DNA from: Paenibacillus sp. HGH0039
GTDB lineage: Bacteria > Bacillota > Bacilli > Paenibacillales > NBRC-103111
Length of the DNA: 64,000 nt
Reading direction: 5' to 3'
NCBI RefSeq assembly: GCF_000411255.1
Contig: NZ_KE150413.1
Span: 62,001 to 126,000, forward strand
A model generated the notes under the pieces. It searched no databases. It was not told where the DNA came from and was given only the letters and a program-made list of their open reading frames with translations. Both the position numbers and the translations under genes were made by a program. Of this stretch, positions 51,199 to 60,452 are shown in pieces. Numbering within the stretch: the stretch's first letter is position 1; each line of letters starts with the position of its first letter.

Positions 51199-52062
51199 TT
51201 ATTTCATCCCCGAAATCGAATAATTGTCGATGATGTACTTCTGGAAGATCGCGAAGATGATCAGAATCGGTACGACCATGAAGGCCGAACCGGCCATCTG
51301 CAAGGCGAAGTTGCTGTCATACTGGCCTTTCAGCAGCGACAAGCCGACGGACAGCGTGTACAGCTTCTCATCGTTGGCGATAATGAGCGGCCAGAGGAAG
51401 CTGTTCCAGCCCGCGATGAAGGTTAGGATCGCCTGCACCGACAGGATCGGCTTGGAGATCGGCAGCACGATCTGAGCGAAGGTGCGCAGCTCGCTGGCGC
51501 CGTCGAGCCGGGTCGCTTCCAGCAGTTCGTCCGGAATCGTGGACATGAACTGGCGGAACAGGAAGACGCCGAACGCTCCGACGAGGCCGGGCAGCACGAC
51601 GCCGACCAGCGTGTTCGTCAGCTCGATGGAGTTCAGGATCAGATACACGGGAATCATCGTGACCTGTCCGGGGATCATCATCGTGGCGAGCACGAGGTAG
51701 AAAAGACCCTCGCGTCCCTTGAAGCGGTATTTGGCGAAGCCGAAGCCCGCCATCGCGTTCAGGAACAGGCCGACGAAAGAGAACAGCACGACGATCAGAG
51801 TGTTTTTCAGGTAGACGCCGAAATTCATCCGTTCGAACAGGTTTTTGAAATTTTCCATCGTAAACGTCTCGGGAAACAGGGTGGGCGGGATACGCAGCAC
51901 TTCACTTTCCGGTTTGAACGCCGACAGAATCATCCAAACGAACGGAATGAGGAAGACGATGCCGCCCAAGGCGAGCAGGACAAACACGAGTCCTTGGAAA
52001 AAGGGGCTCGATCCCGATGTCCCTGCGCCAGCCGGACGTAATTTTGCAGCTTTTGCAGCCAT
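51199..52062 (-). CDS. Sugar ABC transporter permease 2 of the GH94 locus (MalG-like)
   Basis: 287 residues with six transmembrane segments and an EAA loop LLEATRLDGASELRTFAQIV. The start MAAKAAKL follows GGAGGAAAAG. Last gene of a minus-strand operon (binding protein, MalF-like, MalG-like) that diverges from the GH3/GH94 operon. By analogy with Listeria innocua lin1841-lin1843 it would belong to a 1,2-beta-oligoglucan importer. Confidence 0.93.
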   Translation of the reverse strand: MAAKAAKLRPAGAGTSGSSPFFQGLVFVLLALGGIVFLIPFVWMILSAFKPESEVLRIPPTLFPETFTMENFKNLFERMNFGVYLKNTLIVVLFSFVGLFLNAMAGFGFAKYRFKGREGLFYLVLATMMIPGQVTMIPVYLILNSIELTNTLVGVVLPGLVGAFGVFLFRQFMSTIPDELLEATRLDGASELRTFAQIVLPISKPILSVQAILTFIAGWNSFLWPLIIANDEKLYTLSVGLSLLKGQYDSNFALQMAGSAFMVVPILIIFAIFQKYIIDNYSISGMK

Positions 52063-52082
52063 AAGCTTTTCCTCCGTTCTTT

Positions 52083-52970
52083 TTACATGTCCGTATCTTT
52101 ATTCTGAAACCGGAATTGAATGAGCGTAATAATGATGATGGCGACGAACAGGATAAACGAACCCGCCGCGGCGTAACCGAAGTTGCTCAGCTTGAAGCCG
52201 TTGTTGTAAATGAACAGGGCCACGGACGTAGTGCCGTCCAGCGGTCCGCCTTGCGTCATGACGAACGGCTCTTCGAAGAATTGCAGCCAGCCGATCATAG
52301 TCGTGATGGACACGAAGAAAATGGCGAAACGCAGCATGGGAACCGTAATATGGATCATTTGCTTCCATGTGCTGGCTCCGTCGAGCTGTGCGGCTTCGTA
52401 ATACGTTTTCGGAATGCCCTGGAGAGCGGCGACGAAAATAATCATGTTCAGACCCACGGCCCGCCACAAGGCGAGGAGGATCAGGGAGATTTTCGCGATC
52501 AGGGGATCGGTCAGCCACGGAACCTTATCGAAACCGGCCGATTCCAGCACGTAGTTGAACAGACCGAACGCCGGGTTGTACAAATAGCTCCAGACGACAG
52601 CTACCGCGACTACGTTGGTAACGGAAGGGAGGTAGTAAATGACCCGGAATGCTTTGAAAACGCGGGAGGCTCCGTAATTAATCAGCAGCGCGATGCCGAG
52701 CGAAAGAATAACGACGCACGGAACCCCGATGATCACGTAAAAAAGCGTGTTGGTAATCGATTTAATAAAAATCGGGTCCTGCAGGACGCTGATATAGTTT
52801 TTGAAGCCGATGAAATTAATGTTGGAATAATCGGCAAGACCTGCGAGATCCATATCGGTGAAACTGATAACGAGCGCAATAAAGATCGGCAGCAGCGAGA
52901 AAACCGTAAGCAGGATCAGAGTCGGCGCAATAAAAAAGTACGGTGCTTTGCTGTTGCTGAAGCCCTTCAT
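52083..52970 (-). CDS. Sugar ABC transporter permease 1 of the GH94 locus (MalF-like)
   Basis: 295 residues, six transmembrane segments, EAA loop YYEAAQLDGASTWKQMIHIT. It lies 20 bases before the second permease and about 110 bases after the binding-protein gene. It forms the channel with the MalG-like partner; no ATPase gene is present nearby, so a shared MsmX-type ATPase is probably used. Confidence 0.93.
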   Translation of the reverse strand: MKGFSNSKAPYFFIAPTLILLTVFSLLPIFIALVISFTDMDLAGLADYSNINFIGFKNYISVLQDPIFIKSITNTLFYVIIGVPCVVILSLGIALLINYGASRVFKAFRVIYYLPSVTNVVAVAVVWSYLYNPAFGLFNYVLESAGFDKVPWLTDPLIAKISLILLALWRAVGLNMIIFVAALQGIPKTYYEAAQLDGASTWKQMIHITVPMLRFAIFFVSITTMIGWLQFFEEPFVMTQGGPLDGTTSVALFIYNNGFKLSNFGYAAAGSFILFVAIIIITLIQFRFQNKDTDM

Positions 52971-53080
52971 CTCATGTCCCTTCTTTCACTGTCGTCCAGC
53001 CCGGTATAAAGGATGGACCGTTAATAGCCGGACCGGCCCCTGCGGGCCGGTCAGCTTGGGGTTATTCCCCGTCCGTGCGG

Positions 53081-54343
53081 TTACTTGTTCAAAATTTGCT
53101 GAGCCTGCTTGTTGAAAGCATCCAACTCCGGTTTGACTTCCGCCTGACCGCGGTAGATGCGTTCGAAGCTTTTCAGGTAAGCCTGGGCGATTTCTTCCCA
53201 AGGTTTGATCATCGGCATCGGCTCGGAAGCCTTCATCTGCTCGCCGATCACTTTATAGTTCGGATCTTCCTTCAGAACAGGGTCTTCCCAGGCTTTCTTG
53301 GCGGCAGGCATCGACTGTGTCATTTCGAGCCATTTCAGCTGGGTTTCCGGCTTGCTCATATAGGCCAGGAATTTCATCGCTTCTTCTTTATGCTCCGTAT
53401 GCTGGAAAACCGACAAGTTGGAGCCGCCCAGCGCGGAAATGTTGTTTTCTTTCTTCGGAAGGACGGCCGTAGCCCATTTGCCTTTCAGCTCGGGAGCCTT
53501 GTCGTTGATGAGCTTAACCATCCACGGGCCGCTGATGAACATCGGCACGATGCCGTCTCCGCTCAAGCCCTGCACAGCGTCGATACCGAGATCCTTCGGC
53601 GCCGAGCCGTTCTTGAAGAAGCTGTTGAGATAATCCACGGCTTCAACGAACTGCGGCTGATCGAACAAAGGCTGTTTGCCGTCCAGCAGCTTGGAACCGT
53701 TTTGACGGGCGAACATGAAGGTCAGGGACTGCTCCTTCGGATCGAGCGAGATGCCGTATTTGCCGCTGCCGCGTTTGGTCAGCTTTTGGGCGGCGTCCTG
53801 AAGCTCTTCCCACGTTTTCGGCGCCTCGTTATAGCCCGCCTCTTTAAGAAGGTCCGTGCGGTAGTAGAGAACGCGGGTGTCGATGTACCACGGTACGCCT
53901 ACCGTTTTATCTTCATATTTGGTCGTTTGGATCGAACCCGGATAGAAGTTGTCTTCTTTGATTTCGGGATATTTGTCCGTCATCGGTTTAAGGTCCATCA
54001 AAGCGCCCGCCGCCGCGAATTCCGGAATCCAGGTCGTTCCCATTTGCAGAACGTCCGGACCCTTCTTGGAAGCGACCGCCGTCAGCAGCTTGTCGTGAGC
54101 CGAGGCCCAAGGCAGCGCCTGCACATTGATTTTGATGTTCGGATTATCCTTCTCGAACTGCTCCGCGATTTTCGGAAGGGATTTGGCTTCTTCGCCCATT
54201 CCCCATACATTCAGTGTCACCTTACCTCCGGACTCTCCGCTGCCTTTATCGCTGCCGCCTGCGTTGCTTCCTCCGCAACCCGATAGAACGCTTGTCAAAA
54301 GAACCGTAGTCGCAATGCCTGCCGCCCAATTTTTCCGTTTCAT
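53081..54343 (-). CDS. Sugar-binding lipoprotein of the GH94 locus
   Basis: 420 residues. Signal peptide with lipobox LSGC (Cys23), then the solute-binding fold with KKGPDVLQMGTTWIPEF, LNSFFKNGSAPKDLGID and PMFISGPWMVKLI. It is the first gene of the minus-strand operon. In Listeria innocua the equivalent protein (lin1841) binds 1,2-beta-oligoglucans, and the same specificity is inferred here from the neighbouring phosphorylase and beta-glucosidase. The divergent promoter with LacI-type operators is at 54425-54471. Confidence 0.94.
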   Translation of the reverse strand: MKRKNWAAGIATTVLLTSVLSGCGGSNAGGSDKGSGESGGKVTLNVWGMGEEAKSLPKIAEQFEKDNPNIKINVQALPWASAHDKLLTAVASKKGPDVLQMGTTWIPEFAAAGALMDLKPMTDKYPEIKEDNFYPGSIQTTKYEDKTVGVPWYIDTRVLYYRTDLLKEAGYNEAPKTWEELQDAAQKLTKRGSGKYGISLDPKEQSLTFMFARQNGSKLLDGKQPLFDQPQFVEAVDYLNSFFKNGSAPKDLGIDAVQGLSGDGIVPMFISGPWMVKLINDKAPELKGKWATAVLPKKENNISALGGSNLSVFQHTEHKEEAMKFLAYMSKPETQLKWLEMTQSMPAAKKAWEDPVLKEDPNYKVIGEQMKASEPMPMIKPWEEIAQAYLKSFERIYRGQAEVKPELDAFNKQAQQILNK

Positions 54344-54424
54344 ACTGTCTGCCTCCCGTAGGAATCCTTATTATGGTGATAGTTTACCCTTAATCGTAAA
54401 GGTTAAATGTGAACAGAAAAACAA

Positions 54425-54589
54425 TCGAAACGTTTCGAAATCATTATAAAACATCCTGGAACCGTATTCAAGTTCTATTTTGGAGAAGTGTAAACCGCTT
54501 ACAAAACTCTTTTTTCTTGACAAATTCCGTTTGACTTCATTCAAAAGGGAGGGTTATAATTCAAATCAAAGAAAATCGAAACGTTTCAC
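54425..54589. promoter_or_regulatory. Divergent promoters with two LacI-type operators and a cre-like site
   Basis: Minus-strand promoter: TTGAAT (complement of 54466-54471), 17 bp, TATAAT (complement of 54443-54448), with the perfect dyad TCGAAACGTTTCGA (54425-54438) near its start. Plus-strand promoter: TTGACT (54531-54536), 18 bp, TATAAT (54555-54560), with TCGAAACGTTTCAC (54576-54589) downstream. Between them TGTAAACCGCTTACA (54489-54503) resembles a cre site with one extra base. The rest of 54344-54691 holds no gene. Confidence 0.8.
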
Positions 54590-54691
54590 TTAACGTTCTA
54601 TGTAATCATTTTGCGAAGTGCTTCGGTGCTCGTATCCATTAAAACTTCTATAACTAAAGCAAGAAAAAAATCTGCGCGAGGAGGCGGCGAA

Positions 54692-56851
54692 ATGACGGAA
54701 CAACAGCTGCTGGCTAGGATAAAGGAAATGACGCTGGAGGAAAAAATCGCTCAGCTGCTGCAGCTGGCGGGTCCTTTTTTTGAAGGGGCGGACGGGCAGA
54801 TTACCGGTCCCATGGCTTCCATGGGCATTACCGGCGAGATGACGGCCCACGCGGGTTCCGTTCTGGGCGTAGCCGGTGCCGGGCAGGTCAAGGCCGTCCA
54901 GGAAGCTCACCTGCGCGGCAGACCGGAAGCGATTCCGCTGTTGTTTATGGCGGACGTCGTGCACGGATACCGGACGATCTTCCCGGTACCGCTGGCCACC
55001 GGCTGCTCCTGGGATATGGAGCTGGCCGAGAAAAGCGCGGAAATCGCGGCGAGAGAAGCCGCCGTATCCGGCGTGCACGTGACCTTCGCCCCGATGGTCG
55101 ACCTGGTGCGCGATCCCCGCTGGGGACGCGTAATGGAGTCGACGGGCGAAGACCCGTACCTGAACGGGGAATACGCGCGGGCTTTCGTGCGCGGATTCCA
55201 GGGCGCGGACCTGACCGGCGACAAGGAGCGGGTGGCGGCCTGCGTCAAGCATTTCGCCGCCTACGGCGCGGGGGAAGGGGGCCGCGATTACAATACGGTA
55301 GACATGTCGGAGCGCCAGCTCCGGGAGCAGTACCTGCCGGCTTACAAGGCCGCTCTGGAGGAAGGCTGCGAGATGGTTATGACGTCCTTTAACACGGTGG
55401 ACGGCATTCCGGCCAGCGGCAACAAACGCCTCATGCGCGACCTGCTGCGCGGGGAATGGAACTTCGACGGCGTCCTGATCTCCGACTGGGGAGCCGTCAA
55501 GGAGCTGATTCCGCACGGAACCGCCGCGGATGAAGCCGAAGCCGCCCTCCGGGCGATCGAGGCGGGCGTCGACATCGAGATGATGACCGCGTGCTACGTG
55601 CATCATCTCCCGGCGCTTGTTGCCTCCGGCGAAGTCGATGAAGCGCTCATCGACGAAGGCGTGCTCCGCATCCTGCGGCTCAAACAGAAACTCGGCTTGT
55701 TTGACGCCCCGTACCGCGGCGCCGATGAAGAGCGCGAGCGGGAAGTGGTGCTCTGCGCGGAACACCGCAGCGTGGCAAGGGAACTGGCGCAGAAGTCGTG
55801 CGTTCTGCTCAAGAACGAAGGCGTCCTGCCGCTGAAGCCGGAACACAGCATCGCCCTGATCGGCCCGTTCGCCAAGAGCGGCGACATTCTCGGGCCGTGG
55901 TCGTGGCTCGGCTCGCAGGACGAAGCGGTGCCGCTGTACGACGGCCTGGCCGCGCACACCGATCCGTCCCGGATCACGGTTGCGGAAGGCTGCGGCATCG
56001 AGAGTGGCACGCCGGAGCAAACCGCGGCCGCGCTGGAAGCGGCGCGCGGCGCCGATGTGATCGTGCTGGCGCTGGGCGAGCACTCCGGCATGAGCGGCGA
56101 GGCTTGCAGCCGCGGAGACATCCGGCTGCCGGAAGCGCAGCTGAGGCTTGTCGCCGAGCTGCGGACGCTCGGCAAGCCGATGGCGGCCGTGCTGTTCAAC
56201 GGCCGTCCGCTCGACCTGCACGGCCTGATCGATCAGACGGACGCCGTGCTGGAGGCTTGGTTCCCGGGCACCGAAGGCGGCGCGGCGATCGCCGATCTGC
56301 TCTTCGGCCGGGCGAACCCGTCCGGACGGCTGTCCATGAGCTTCCCGCACAGCGTAGGGCAGGTGCCGGTCTATTACAATCACTTTAATACGGGACGCCC
56401 CAAAGATGCGCAGGACGCCCAGGAACATTACGTTTCCAAATATCTGGATATTCCCAACGAGCCTTTGCTTCCGTTCGGGTTCGGTTTAAGCTACACGACC
56501 TTCGCCTACGACACTCCGACCCTTGACTCTGCAAGGATGACGGCGGAACAGCCGCTGACGGTACGAGTCAATGTGACTAATACGGGAGAGACCGCAGGAG
56601 AAGAAGTCGTCCAGCTGTATATACGTGACATGGCAGGTGAGGTCGTCCGTCCGGTCAAGGAATTGAAAGCGTTCCGGAAACTGTTCCTGAAGCCGGGTGA
56701 AACGGCCGAGGTACGGTTCGACTTAACCGAAGAACAGCTCCGTTACCATCATTCCGACTTGAGTTTTGCAAGCGATCCGGGAGAATTTGCCGTCTTCGTC
56801 GGCCCGAACAGCCGTGATACCGCAGAGCTCCGGTTCCGACTAACGAAGTAA
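54692..56851 (+). CDS. GH3 beta-glucosidase, probable sophorose hydrolase
   Basis: 719 residues from ATG 54692 after GGAGGCGG. GH3 features: catalytic nucleophile in ISDWGAVKEL (Asp265), TGEDPYLNGEYARAFVRGFQ, KHFAAYGAGEGGRDYN, then the second alpha/beta domain (SLRELVAEL-type) and a fibronectin III-like C-terminal domain. There is no signal peptide, so it works in the cytoplasm. Placement before the GH94 phosphorylase matches Listeria innocua lin1840, which hydrolyses sophorose. It is the first gene of the plus-strand operon under LacI control. Confidence 0.93.
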   Translation: MTEQQLLARIKEMTLEEKIAQLLQLAGPFFEGADGQITGPMASMGITGEMTAHAGSVLGVAGAGQVKAVQEAHLRGRPEAIPLLFMADVVHGYRTIFPVPLATGCSWDMELAEKSAEIAAREAAVSGVHVTFAPMVDLVRDPRWGRVMESTGEDPYLNGEYARAFVRGFQGADLTGDKERVAACVKHFAAYGAGEGGRDYNTVDMSERQLREQYLPAYKAALEEGCEMVMTSFNTVDGIPASGNKRLMRDLLRGEWNFDGVLISDWGAVKELIPHGTAADEAEAALRAIEAGVDIEMMTACYVHHLPALVASGEVDEALIDEGVLRILRLKQKLGLFDAPYRGADEEREREVVLCAEHRSVARELAQKSCVLLKNEGVLPLKPEHSIALIGPFAKSGDILGPWSWLGSQDEAVPLYDGLAAHTDPSRITVAEGCGIESGTPEQTAAALEAARGADVIVLALGEHSGMSGEACSRGDIRLPEAQLRLVAELRTLGKPMAAVLFNGRPLDLHGLIDQTDAVLEAWFPGTEGGAAIADLLFGRANPSGRLSMSFPHSVGQVPVYYNHFNTGRPKDAQDAQEHYVSKYLDIPNEPLLPFGFGLSYTTFAYDTPTLDSARMTAEQPLTVRVNVTNTGETAGEEVVQLYIRDMAGEVVRPVKELKAFRKLFLKPGETAEVRFDLTEEQLRYHHSDLSFASDPGEFAVFVGPNSRDTAELRFRLTK

Positions 56852-56872
56852 AGAAAGCGAGTGAACATCACC

Positions 56873-59800
56873 ATGACCCAGTTGAAGGATCGGTCGTTAC
56901 AACTGAAATCGGGCAGCCTGCAATTCTCCTTCCTGAACAGCGGGGATATCGCGGAGATTGTATCCGGTTCTACCCTGATCAACCAATGGATCGGTAATCC
57001 GCTGGACGGTTCCATGAACAACCTGTATCTGCGTCTGCACCGTGAAGAAGGCATTCAGGCGTATCCTCTGCTCGGAGTCCGCTCGGCCAGCCACATGAGC
57101 CGGAAGGAGTCCGGCATCGCTTGGAACGGAGAAATTGAGGGCATTTCTTATGAAATAACGTTTACGCTGACTCCGCAAAATATCTGGTTTTGGGACGTAA
57201 AGGTGACGGGAGGAGCCGGGGATACCCCGGTTGATGTCCTGTACGGCCAAGATCTCGGTCTAGCGGACAAAGGAGCGGTGCGGAGCAACGAAGCGTACAT
57301 GTCCCAATATATCGACCACAGCGTTTTCCAAGACGAAAAGCGCGGGTATGCCGTCTGTTCCAGACAGAACCAGCCGCAGGGCGGGGCTTTTCCGTATGTG
57401 CAGCAGGGTTCGCTGACGGGAGCGGATGGATACTCCACCGACGGCTTCCAATTTTACGGGCTTTCCTATAAAGAAACGGATAAGCCCGAGGCGTTAGCCC
57501 GTCCTCATCTCGCCAATGAGATTTACCAGTACGAGTTCGCTTATACGGCGCTGCAATCCGGTCGTGTCGTTCCGGGTGAGGAGCCGGTCCGGTTCGTTTT
57601 TTACGGACTGTTCAAAGAGAATCACCCCGAAGCCGTTACCGCTCTCGAGTTCGGAGAGGAAGTTTCCGCAGCCTGGGAGCAGGCCGAGGCTTTGAACGCG
57701 GTTGCCGACGGCAACGGCGACAGCGGCAGCGGCACCGACACCGACATCGTAAGCGGCTCCGGCGCTCTGGAACCGGCGCGTTTGTCGGATGACATCGGAG
57801 CGCCGCTTACCGGTTTGACGATGACTGCGGAAGAAGTGGCCGGATATTTTCCCGACCGCCGTCTGGAAGAAACGCTGGAAGGCGAGCTGCTTTCTTTTTT
57901 CACAGAGACAAATGAGCATGTCGTGCTGAAAGCCAAGGAGCTCCGCGTCGAGCGTCCGCACGGGCATATTCTGATGAGCGGGGATAACGCCCGTCTCCGG
58001 GAATCCGTTCTGACATCGACCGCTTATATGTACGGCTTGTTCAACTCCCAGCTGACAGTGGGCAATACATCGTTTAACAAAATGCTGACGAACGCCCGCA
58101 GCGCTCTCAACGTCTCCAAAACGTCGGGACAGCGCATTTATATCGAAACCGGCGGGGAATACCGTCTGCTGACGATGCCGTCCCTGTTCGAGATCGGGTT
58201 CAACTATACCCGCTGGTATTATAAACTGGCCGATGACACGGTCATCGTAACCGTCTTTACGGCGGCGGACGCGCCGGAGATTCGTCTCCAGCTTCGTTCC
58301 GTCCAGGGCAAAACCTACCGTTATCTGGTCACTCATCAGGTTTCGATGAACAACAACGAATATGAAGTTCCGTTTCATCTGTCGGTACAAGAAGACGGTC
58401 AAACGATCCTATTTACGGCGGACGAGGCCTCGGACAGTGCACAGGTTTGGCCGGATCTTACCTACCGGATGCAGGTCGCGGGCGCTCCGCTGCGCTTGAC
58501 CGACGAAACGCGTCTTGCTCCGAAAGCTGAGCCGGGCTCCGCTTCCTTGGCTGTGCTGGAACTGGGGGAAAGCGCCTCCTGGAGCATGGCCGTTCAAGGT
58601 CTTCTGCGAGGGGAAGAGATGCCTTTTGCGGACAGGGAAGCGGATCTGGAAGCGGAACGTTACCGTGCGTTCCTAGGTACTGTCATGAACGGCTTCCACC
58701 TGTACCGGGCCAATGGGGAAAAAGATGCGGAGCTGGCGAAAATGAACGTGCTGGCCTGGTGGTACACCCACAACATGCTCGTTCATTACTCCGTTCCGCA
58801 CGGCCTGGAACAGTACGGCGGAGCCGCCTGGGGAACGCGCGACGTATGCCAAGGCCCGTCCGAATACTTCCTGGCGACGGGGAAATACGGCGAGGTCCGG
58901 GACATTCTCCGGACCGTGTTTTCCCATCAGTTCGAAGACGACGGCAGTTGGCCGCAGTGGTTCATGTTCGACCGGTATTCCCGCATTCAGCAGGAAGAAA
59001 GCCACGGGGACGTCATTGTCTGGCCGCTTAAGGTGCTCGCCGATTATTTGAGCGCCACCGGGGATTTCTCTGTCCTGGACGAGCAGCTTCCGTATACGCG
59101 GCGCCACGGAGGGAACTTTACGGAAAAGACCGCTTCCCTGCTGGAGCATGCCGTCAAGGAAATCGGCTACATCCGCAGCCATTTCCTGCACGACACCCAT
59201 CTGTCCTCCTACGGGGACGGAGACTGGGACGACACCCTTCAGCCGGCTAACGCCCAGCTGAAGCAGTTTATGGTCAGCTCCTGGACCGTGTCGCTGACCT
59301 ACCAGGTCTTCCGCCAGCTCTCTGCCGTGCTGGCGGACAGCCGCGGCGCGCTGGCGGCGGAGCTGCGCGGCATGGCGGACGGCATCCAGGCCGATTACAT
59401 GCGCTATATGCTGCCGTCCGAAGCGTCCGTGATCCCCGGCTTCTTGTACATGGAGGAGCCCGGCAAAGCCGAGAAGATGCTCCATCCGGAGGATACGAAG
59501 ACGGGGATCACCTACCGGCTGCTGCCGATGACGCGCAGCATGATCAGCGAGCTGCTGACGCCGGAGCAGGCGGAAGCCCATTACCGCCTCATCAAGGCGG
59601 AAATGTACTGTCCGGACGGCGTCCGGCTCATGAACCGGCCCGCGAATTACGCGGGGGGCATCAGCACGAACTTCAAGCGCGCGGAGCAGGCCGCGAACTT
59701 CGGCCGCGAAGTCGGCCTCCAGTACGTGCACGCCCATATCCGCTTCGTCGAAGCGATGGCGAAGCTGGGCAAGACCGGCGAAGTATGGCGCGGGCTCCAG

Positions 59801-60292
59801 ATGATCAACCCCGTCCGTCTGCAGGACGTGGTGCCGAATGCGGAGCTCCGCCAGAGCAACGCGTACTTCAGCAGCTCCGACGGGAAATTCAACACCCGCT
59901 ACGAGGCGCAGGAGCGCTTTAACGAGCTGCGCGACGGCAGCGTGCCGGTCAAAGGCGGCTGGAGAATCTACTCCAGCGGTCCGGGAATTTACATGAACCA
60001 GCTCATCTCGAATGGTCTCGGCATCCGGATGGACACCGGAAGTCTCATCGTGGACCCCGTGCTGGGCGAGGAGCTGGACGGTCTCTGCTTCCGGTTCCGC
60101 ATTCTGGACCGGCCTGTTACCTTCGTGTACCACCTGAGCGACCGTGAAGTTTCCCGCGTCACGATAAACGGACGGGAAGCGGCTGCCCAGCGGCTGCCCA
60201 ACCGTTACCGGACGGGGGGACTCCGTCTGAGCGGCGAGCAGCTGAAAAGCCTGACCGAGGAAGGGCCGAACGTGATCGAAATTTACAGCTAA
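56873..60292 (+). CDS. GH94 phosphorylase, probable 1,2-beta-oligoglucan phosphorylase
   Basis: 1,139 residues from ATG 56873 (a GTG at 56861 is possible). The length and organisation match GH94 enzymes of the 1,2-beta-oligoglucan type, much longer than cellobiose phosphorylase. An N-terminal beta-sandwich region (about 1-560) is followed by a linker and the (alpha/alpha)6 catalytic domain (about 600-1000), with GDGDWDDTLQPAN (about 780-792), where the general acid Asp lies, and ESHGDVIVWPLKVL. It should phosphorolyse (beta-1,2-Glc)n to alpha-glucose 1-phosphate and (beta-1,2-Glc)n-1. There is no signal peptide. The neighbouring GH3 and ABC transporter support this substrate. Confidence 0.87.
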   Translation: MTQLKDRSLQLKSGSLQFSFLNSGDIAEIVSGSTLINQWIGNPLDGSMNNLYLRLHREEGIQAYPLLGVRSASHMSRKESGIAWNGEIEGISYEITFTLTPQNIWFWDVKVTGGAGDTPVDVLYGQDLGLADKGAVRSNEAYMSQYIDHSVFQDEKRGYAVCSRQNQPQGGAFPYVQQGSLTGADGYSTDGFQFYGLSYKETDKPEALARPHLANEIYQYEFAYTALQSGRVVPGEEPVRFVFYGLFKENHPEAVTALEFGEEVSAAWEQAEALNAVADGNGDSGSGTDTDIVSGSGALEPARLSDDIGAPLTGLTMTAEEVAGYFPDRRLEETLEGELLSFFTETNEHVVLKAKELRVERPHGHILMSGDNARLRESVLTSTAYMYGLFNSQLTVGNTSFNKMLTNARSALNVSKTSGQRIYIETGGEYRLLTMPSLFEIGFNYTRWYYKLADDTVIVTVFTAADAPEIRLQLRSVQGKTYRYLVTHQVSMNNNEYEVPFHLSVQEDGQTILFTADEASDSAQVWPDLTYRMQVAGAPLRLTDETRLAPKAEPGSASLAVLELGESASWSMAVQGLLRGEEMPFADREADLEAERYRAFLGTVMNGFHLYRANGEKDAELAKMNVLAWWYTHNMLVHYSVPHGLEQYGGAAWGTRDVCQGPSEYFLATGKYGEVRDILRTVFSHQFEDDGSWPQWFMFDRYSRIQQEESHGDVIVWPLKVLADYLSATGDFSVLDEQLPYTRRHGGNFTEKTASLLEHAVKEIGYIRSHFLHDTHLSSYGDGDWDDTLQPANAQLKQFMVSSWTVSLTYQVFRQLSAVLADSRGALAAELRGMADGIQADYMRYMLPSEASVIPGFLYMEEPGKAEKMLHPEDTKTGITYRLLPMTRSMISELLTPEQAEAHYRLIKAEMYCPDGVRLMNRPANYAGGISTNFKRAEQAANFGREVGLQYVHAHIRFVEAMAKLGKTGEVWRGLQMINPVRLQDVVPNAELRQSNAYFSSSDGKFNTRYEAQERFNELRDGSVPVKGGWRIYSSGPGIYMNQLISNGLGIRMDTGSLIVDPVLGEELDGLCFRFRILDRPVTFVYHLSDREVSRVTINGREAAAQRLPNRYRTGGLRLSGEQLKSLTEEGPNVIEIYS

Positions 60293-60305
60293 AGGCGAAG
60301 CGAAA

Positions 60306-60330
60306 GGCGATCTTCACGGATCGCCCTTTT
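60306..60330 (+). terminator. Rho-independent terminator of the GH3/GH94 operon
   Basis: GGCGATC (60306-60312) pairs with GATCGCC (60319-60325), then a short T run. Confidence 0.8.
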
Positions 60331-60452
60331 GTATCTCTTTTACCGGTTCATTTAATGGTATAGTAAATAAATAGAAGCGTGAGTACGGAGTGTGAGAAGG
60401 TTAAACGAAACCGGAGAAAACAGCGAATGCAACAAGGTTAGGAGCGAGAATA

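Noticed and set aside
54590-56428. 612-codon minus-strand frame opposite the GH3 gene
   Set aside because: Shadow of a clear GH3 enzyme; runs through the operator region with no ribosome site.
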